27,387 nucleotides of DNA from Candidatus Cloacimonadota bacterium. GTDB taxonomy: Bacteria > Cloacimonadota > Cloacimonadia > JGIOTU-2. Location of the stretch: contig JACNFI010000103.1 of the NCBI GenBank assembly GCA_014384665.1, positions 1-27,387 of the forward strand, read 5' to 3'. The first letter of the stretch is position 1, and each line of letters starts with the position of its first letter. This document shows, in pieces, positions 23,021-27,387 of this stretch. A program made the translations under genes and the position numbers. The notes beneath the pieces were generated by a model. It saw nothing but the letters and a program-made list of their open reading frames with translations. It searched no databases and was not told the DNA's origin.

Positions 23021-24937
23021 ATGAAAAAAATAGTGTTAATATTAGCAATTTCTGTTTTGGCATTTAGTTGTGCAAAACGAATTAACTATTCCTTCCTGCA
23101 GAATATTAACAGGGAAGGATATGAAACTGCAAACGCAGTTGTAATAATTGACAGCACAGGTATTGAACTTAAATCGTCTGGTAAGTATGTGTCAACACAG
23201 CATAAACTTGTCAAGATCCTGACAATGAAAGGGAAAGCCTGGTATTCAGAAGCGACCTTTGGATACTTTACGAAATATGATACAGTTATTGTAGAACAAG
23301 CAAGAGTGATTTCTCCTGATGGAAAGGTAATGAATGTTCCAAAGGAAGATATCAAAGATGTGAAAATACCTGCATTCAGCAAATTTTTTCTGCCAAATGT
23401 CAGAATGAAAAAGATTATCTTCCCAAATGTTGAAGAAGGCTCAAGCGTTGAGTATGTAGTAAAGGATATAATGAATTATCCACCTATGGAAGATAATTTT
23501 GATGCGTATGTTCTCTTTGAAGGGAAAAATCCTGTAATAAAAAAAGTGTATTTAGTAGCTTCACCAATTCCTTTGAATTGGAAAGTAAAAAATGATGAAG
23601 ACCAATCAGTAAAATTCCAGGAAAGTCAAAAGAAGAATAAAACCATTTACAAATGGACTGCAACAAATGTCCCCGGTATAGTTGAAGAACCAATGATGCC
23701 ACCTATGCCTGATGTTTGCAAAAAACTTCTTATTACTTCTGTTCCTTCCTGGGAAGTATGGTCCAAATGGTATTGGGACCTCTGTAAAGACAAGTTCACC
23801 ACAAATGATACTATGAACTCAGTGATAGACAGTGTTCTTGTCGGAAGGGAGACGAGAGAAGACAGTATCAGAGCCCTTTATTACTATGTCTCAAAAAATA
23901 TCAGATATGTTGGAACCAAGATGTCAGGGAAAAAAGGTGGTTATGAACCATTCCCAGCAACAAAGTGCTTTAGAGATAAATACGGTGTATGCAGAGATAA
24001 AGCCTGCCTCCTTGCTGCAATGCTAAGAAAAGCAGGATTTGATGCATACACAGTATTAACTAATCCAATGTTGGATGTTGAAGAGGATATTCCGGTTGAC
24101 CAGTTTAACCACGCCATTACTGCTGTAAGAGAGAAAGATGGTAGTTTTCTATATATTGACCCAACTGCAGAAAATACTAGAGAATTCTTATTATCAATTG
24201 AACAAGAAAAAGCTGTATTAGTTTGCGACGAGGATGGCGAAGATCTTGAATATACTCCCAAAGTACCAGCAGAGGAGAACCTCTTTTCTATGGAAGCAGA
24301 AGGACATTTAGAAGAGAATGGAAATCTGAATGAAATCCTAACATGGAAGTTATCCGGTCTTATGGATATGTCTTTTAGAAGCCTGCTTACAATGCTTCCA
24401 CCCGAGCAAATGAAACAAATATTTCAATCTATGGTAAGTGGTATGGCTACAGGCGCTGTTCTTGATACTTTCTATTATAGTGACCCAAAAGACCTTTATC
24501 AATCATTAGAAATTACATTAATTTTCAGTGCTGAGAATTATGGCTTAAATTTGGGAGACACTTTTTCTTTCAAAACTCCTTTGTCTGGCGGAGGTGCTGG
24601 TAATATATCAATTGGTGGAGGAGGAAATCCATTTGCTTTGGAAGAGAGAAATTATCCTCTGTATTTATATACAACCATTAAAGCTGTAGTAGAAGAAAAG
24701 ATTTACATTCCTGAAGGATATGAAGTAGAAGAACTACCTGAAAATTTTGAAAAAGATGTTGAGTTCTTCAAAGTTGAAAGTCGTTATGAAGCAAAAGACG
24801 GATATATTCTACACTACTCAGAGTCAGTTATGAATGAATTCATCTTTTCACCAGAACAATATAAGATAATGAAATTCATTGTTGATGAGGCATCACAAAA
24901 GAGCGGACAGGAAGTAGTACTTAAAAAAATTCAATAG
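23021..24937 (+). CDS. DUF3857/transglutaminase-like lipoprotein with intact catalytic triad
   Basis: 638 aa. The signal peptide ends in LAFSC (lipobox Cys17). An N-terminal DUF3857 beta domain (about 30-240) contains QARVISPDGKVMNVPKEDIK and EGSSVEYVVKD. The transglutaminase-like core shows NIRYVGTKMSGKKGGYEPFP, then YGVCRDKACLLAAMLRKAGF (Cys324), FNHAITAV (His364) and YIDPTAEN (Asp380), the full Cys-His-Asp triad. A C-terminal beta domain (from about 410) ends the protein. GGAGGA before ATG 23021 decides the start over a GTG one codon upstream. Enzymes of this fold can be proteases or cross-linkers; the substrate is unknown. The next gene is a diverged paralogue. Confidence 0.88.
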   Translation: MKKIVLILAISVLAFSCAKRINYSFLQNINREGYETANAVVIIDSTGIELKSSGKYVSTQHKLVKILTMKGKAWYSEATFGYFTKYDTVIVEQARVISPDGKVMNVPKEDIKDVKIPAFSKFFLPNVRMKKIIFPNVEEGSSVEYVVKDIMNYPPMEDNFDAYVLFEGKNPVIKKVYLVASPIPLNWKVKNDEDQSVKFQESQKKNKTIYKWTATNVPGIVEEPMMPPMPDVCKKLLITSVPSWEVWSKWYWDLCKDKFTTNDTMNSVIDSVLVGRETREDSIRALYYYVSKNIRYVGTKMSGKKGGYEPFPATKCFRDKYGVCRDKACLLAAMLRKAGFDAYTVLTNPMLDVEEDIPVDQFNHAITAVREKDGSFLYIDPTAENTREFLLSIEQEKAVLVCDEDGEDLEYTPKVPAEENLFSMEAEGHLEENGNLNEILTWKLSGLMDMSFRSLLTMLPPEQMKQIFQSMVSGMATGAVLDTFYYSDPKDLYQSLEITLIFSAENYGLNLGDTFSFKTPLSGGGAGNISIGGGGNPFALEERNYPLYLYTTIKAVVEEKIYIPEGYEVEELPENFEKDVEFFKVESRYEAKDGYILHYSESVMNEFIFSPEQYKIMKFIVDEASQKSGQEVVLKKIQ

Positions 24938-24949
24938 CAAATAAAAAGA

Positions 24950-25080
24950 GGAGTGCTGAAACGAGGCTCCCGATTTTATCGGGAGACGAACTTTCAGCAA
25001 AACGAAGCGGAGAACTTTCAGCGTACCAGCAAAGGCGAAAAGTTCCTCCCCGATGGATCGGGGAGTCGTTTTCGCACTCC
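24950..25080. repeat. 131-base composite palindromic element
   Basis: Outer arms GGAGTGC (24950-24956) and GCACTCC (25074-25080) enclose CTCCCGAT-ttt-ATCGGGAG (24967-24985), GCGAAAA/TTTTCGC (25035-25041 with 25069-25075) and CTCCCCGAT-gg-ATCGGGGAG (25046-25065). GAACTTTCAGC occurs twice (24988 and 25012). It fills almost all of the gap between the two paralogous genes. Confidence 0.88.
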
Positions 25081-25107
25081 AAATAAGATTAAATATGAGG
25101 TGATATT

Positions 25108-27015
25108 ATGAAAAAGTATATTTTAGTAGTTTTTTTGTTAGCGACAATCTTCCCAAATTTATCTGAAGCAAAGGAATATCCAAATGCATCTGGTGTGGTT
25201 CTTCTTGATAGTACTACTATTACTTTAGATAAAGATATGAAAGTTGATAAGGAGAGGTTTCTCCGAATTAAAATATTAGAGAAAAGAGGTAGGGATGTAT
25301 TCGGCGATATTAAAGAACGATATGATAAAAATTCTCAAGATTTTCAGGTTATAACTGCACAGACAATACTTCCATCAGGGAGAACAGTTAAAGCAGATAA
25401 AGATGCTATCTCTGATGTAAGTGCTCCGGAGGTGGGATTCGCCACACAATATACAAATGTGTTGATGAAGGTAGTTTCATTTTCCGCTCTTGAGCCGGAT
25501 GTTATTATAGAATATCATTATAAAGTCTCCTCTAAAGAAGCTACAAAACATCCTCTTTTTGGAGAAGTTCTCTTTCAAGGCACAGAGCCGATAAAGAAGA
25601 AAGTCTTTACAATAGTTTTTCCTCTGAGCGAGGAAAGCAAATTTCATCAAGAATTTATCGGTGGAGATATAGAGCCTATCATTAAGCATTTATCTGATGA
25701 TATGGTCTCTTATAAATTTATTCAACAAGATATTCCAAAAATTGAGACTGAACCCAATATGCCACCTATTCCTGAGATTGCACCGAAATTGCTATTTACT
25801 TTCTATGATTCGTGGGAAGAATTCGGAAAATGGTATGGCGAGAAATTCTACAAATCTGCAAAAACAAATAAAAGTATAAAGAAATTGGCAGAAGAACTGG
25901 GAGGAAAGACAAAAGAAGAACAGATAGAAAATATTGTCTTGTTTATTCAACAGAAAATAAGAAGTGTTTATTTATCCTTTGGTGAAAGCGGATATAAACC
26001 TAATAAAGCAAAGAAGGTTTTAAAGAATAGGTATGGCGACCCACAGGATAAAGCAGTGCTTTTAGTCTCTTTGCTCAAAGCTGCTGGAATAAATGCATAT
26101 CCTGTCCTTGTCCCTACACCAAAATGGGGATACTTTTCAATAGTAGGACTCTCTCGTTCTATATTAGCTGATATGAATAATTCTCTTCCGGTTCCTTCGC
26201 AGTTCAATAGTGTTATGGTTGCAATAGAAAATAATGGAGATATTCAGTTTGTTTCACCTATAGGGCAGTTTAACAGATATGGCTGGATTCCAACCACTTA
26301 TCAGGGCAAGGATGGACTGATGATAAGAGAGAATATATCAGAGTTTGTGAATATCCCTATACTGAATGAGAAGGAAAGCATAGTCCAAGTTTTTCTCAAT
26401 GCAGAAATTGATGAGCAAGGAAATCTAAGTGGCACTTTTGAACTTAAAGCCACAGGTTATTGTGACCGGAATATTAGGAATCAACTGAAATTTAAGAATA
26501 AAGATGAGCAGGATATTTTCTTTGCAAGTCTTGTAGATAATATAAGAGGTGGCTCAAAACTTATCTCTTATGATTTCACAGACGCAGAGAATCTAACAAA
26601 AGATATGTTTGTAAAAGTAATATTTGAATCACCGCACTATGCAACATTTCAAGGGGAAAAAGTTCGCTTTAATATTCCTAAATTGTCTATCTATGGTGCT
26701 AATGTGGGAAATTATTCCTCTATTCAGAAAAGAAATTATGACCTTAGACTTTACTCAAAAAGAATGTATTCTTATGAGGAAAAAATAATAATTCCAGAAA
26801 CTTTTGAAGTAGAGTATATCCCTAATTCCAGGTCAAAAGATAATGAATATGCAGAATTTGAGATTAATTCTAATAAAGATAATAATGAACTTACCTTTAT
26901 ATCGAACTTCATACTCAAAGACAGAAATGTGAATGTCTCGGATTATAAAGAGTTTAAGAAACTGCAGGATGAGTATTTTAATAGAAATAAGTGGATGGTT
27001 ATTCTAACCAAGTAG
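25108..27015 (+). CDS. DUF3857/transglutaminase-fold protein lacking the catalytic triad
   Basis: 635 aa, a diverged paralogue of the preceding gene along its whole length. It has an ordinary signal peptide (cleavage likely after NLSEA, near residue 21) and no lipobox Cys. The DUF3857 half shows TILPSGRTVKADKDAISDV and EPDVIIEYHYKV. In the transglutaminase half, YGDPQDKAVLLVSLLKAAGI aligns with YGVCRDKACLLAAMLRKAGF but has Pro312 for Cys; QFNSVMVAI has Ser368 for His; FVSPIGQF has Ser383 for Asp. All three triad positions are lost while the fold motifs around them remain, so it is probably a binding or scaffold protein. GAGGTGA before the ATG supports the start. Likely co-transcribed with its paralogue. 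Confidence 0.87.
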   Translation: MKKYILVVFLLATIFPNLSEAKEYPNASGVVLLDSTTITLDKDMKVDKERFLRIKILEKRGRDVFGDIKERYDKNSQDFQVITAQTILPSGRTVKADKDAISDVSAPEVGFATQYTNVLMKVVSFSALEPDVIIEYHYKVSSKEATKHPLFGEVLFQGTEPIKKKVFTIVFPLSEESKFHQEFIGGDIEPIIKHLSDDMVSYKFIQQDIPKIETEPNMPPIPEIAPKLLFTFYDSWEEFGKWYGEKFYKSAKTNKSIKKLAEELGGKTKEEQIENIVLFIQQKIRSVYLSFGESGYKPNKAKKVLKNRYGDPQDKAVLLVSLLKAAGINAYPVLVPTPKWGYFSIVGLSRSILADMNNSLPVPSQFNSVMVAIENNGDIQFVSPIGQFNRYGWIPTTYQGKDGLMIRENISEFVNIPILNEKESIVQVFLNAEIDEQGNLSGTFELKATGYCDRNIRNQLKFKNKDEQDIFFASLVDNIRGGSKLISYDFTDAENLTKDMFVKVIFESPHYATFQGEKVRFNIPKLSIYGANVGNYSSIQKRNYDLRLYSKRMYSYEEKIIIPETFEVEYIPNSRSKDNEYAEFEINSNKDNNELTFISNFILKDRNVNVSDYKEFKKLQDEYFNRNKWMVILTK

Positions 27016-27387
27016 ATATAAAACCTTTCGGACTGATGATGACATCTGTCCCAACCCCCCAAAGTTGTTATCCCCAACTTGATTGGGGATCTTTGCTGGT
27101 TCAGATTTGTAATCTGAACCAAGAGGATATTAAAATTTATGGTTCAAGTTAGAAACTTGAACCAGTGTAGGTTCTGCTTTGGTAATGCCATGTCAAGCAC
27201 AAAGTAAATTTACTTTTGATATTTTTTATGAGACAATATATTATATCCTAATTGTTATTTTTTATTCACCCCGTTAGATATTTATCTAATGGGGCAAACT
27301 TGATAAGCATGCCAAATTTGTTTATATAGTATCACTGGTGTCGCGTTAAAGTGTCATTAAAACCTTATAACTTCTGCTATTTTGGGA
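27016..27387. repeat. Hairpin-rich non-coding end of the window
   Basis: No gene is evident. It contains four hairpins: ATCCCCAA-cttga-TTGGGGAT (27070-27090), GGTTCAGATT-tgt-AATCTGAACC (27098-27120), GGTTCAAGTT-aga-AACTTGAACC (27141-27163) and CCCCGTTAGATA-tt-TATCTAATGGGG (27269-27294). One or more may end the upstream transcript, but none has a strong T-run. Confidence 0.85.

Noticed and set aside
1..27387. tRNA or rRNA genes, prophage structural genes, replication origin
   Set aside because: No sequence or gene pattern supporting any of these was found on reading both strands.

Overview
The window is AT-rich, densely coded, and shows no rRNA or tRNA. The gene set suggests a Gram-negative, anaerobe-like member of the FCB superphylum; Cloacimonadota or a neighbouring candidate phylum is my best guess, from gene content only. 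Pointers are a Gld-type ABC exporter with GldG-like and DUF4340 subunits, paired DUF3857/transglutaminase proteins, several lipoproteins, a fused AccD-AccA carboxyltransferase, and many dispersed palindromes between genes.

Layout. (1) 1-6342 is an accessory, defence-like region on the + strand: the tail of an unidentified protein, an orphan-looking DNA methyltransferase, a 349-aa proteasome-like Ntn-hydrolase, an IS110-family element with a structured leader (candidate bridge RNA), a tiny GIY-YIG-type protein, and a coupled restriction endonuclease/beta-class methyltransferase pair. (2) 6417-12154 (+) is housekeeping: accB, accC and fused accDA (together a full acetyl-CoA carboxylase), a YegS-like lipid kinase and a lipoprotein. 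Two terminator hairpins separate this from the convergent genes that follow. (3) 12210-17127 (-) is an ABC exporter operon read ATPase, permease, GldG-like, DUF4340; a 630-base nest of palindromic repeats splits its last gene from the rest. (4) 17314-21109 (-) holds a sugar epimerase, two different SAM methyltransferases and a multi-pass membrane protein of the LPG-synthase/flippase type, probably a small glycolipid or surface-polymer set. (5) 21280-27015 (+) holds a lipoprotein, a GC-richer PemK/MazF-type toxin-antitoxin pair, and two tandem DUF3857/transglutaminase proteins, of which the second has lost all three catalytic residues. The window ends in a hairpin-rich non-coding stretch.

The best candidates for something new are the proteasome-like hydrolase beside the methyltransferase, the pseudo-transglutaminase paired with an intact paralogue, and the nested palindromic repeat families, which sit exactly at gene ends and in two places appear to supply the last codons of a gene.
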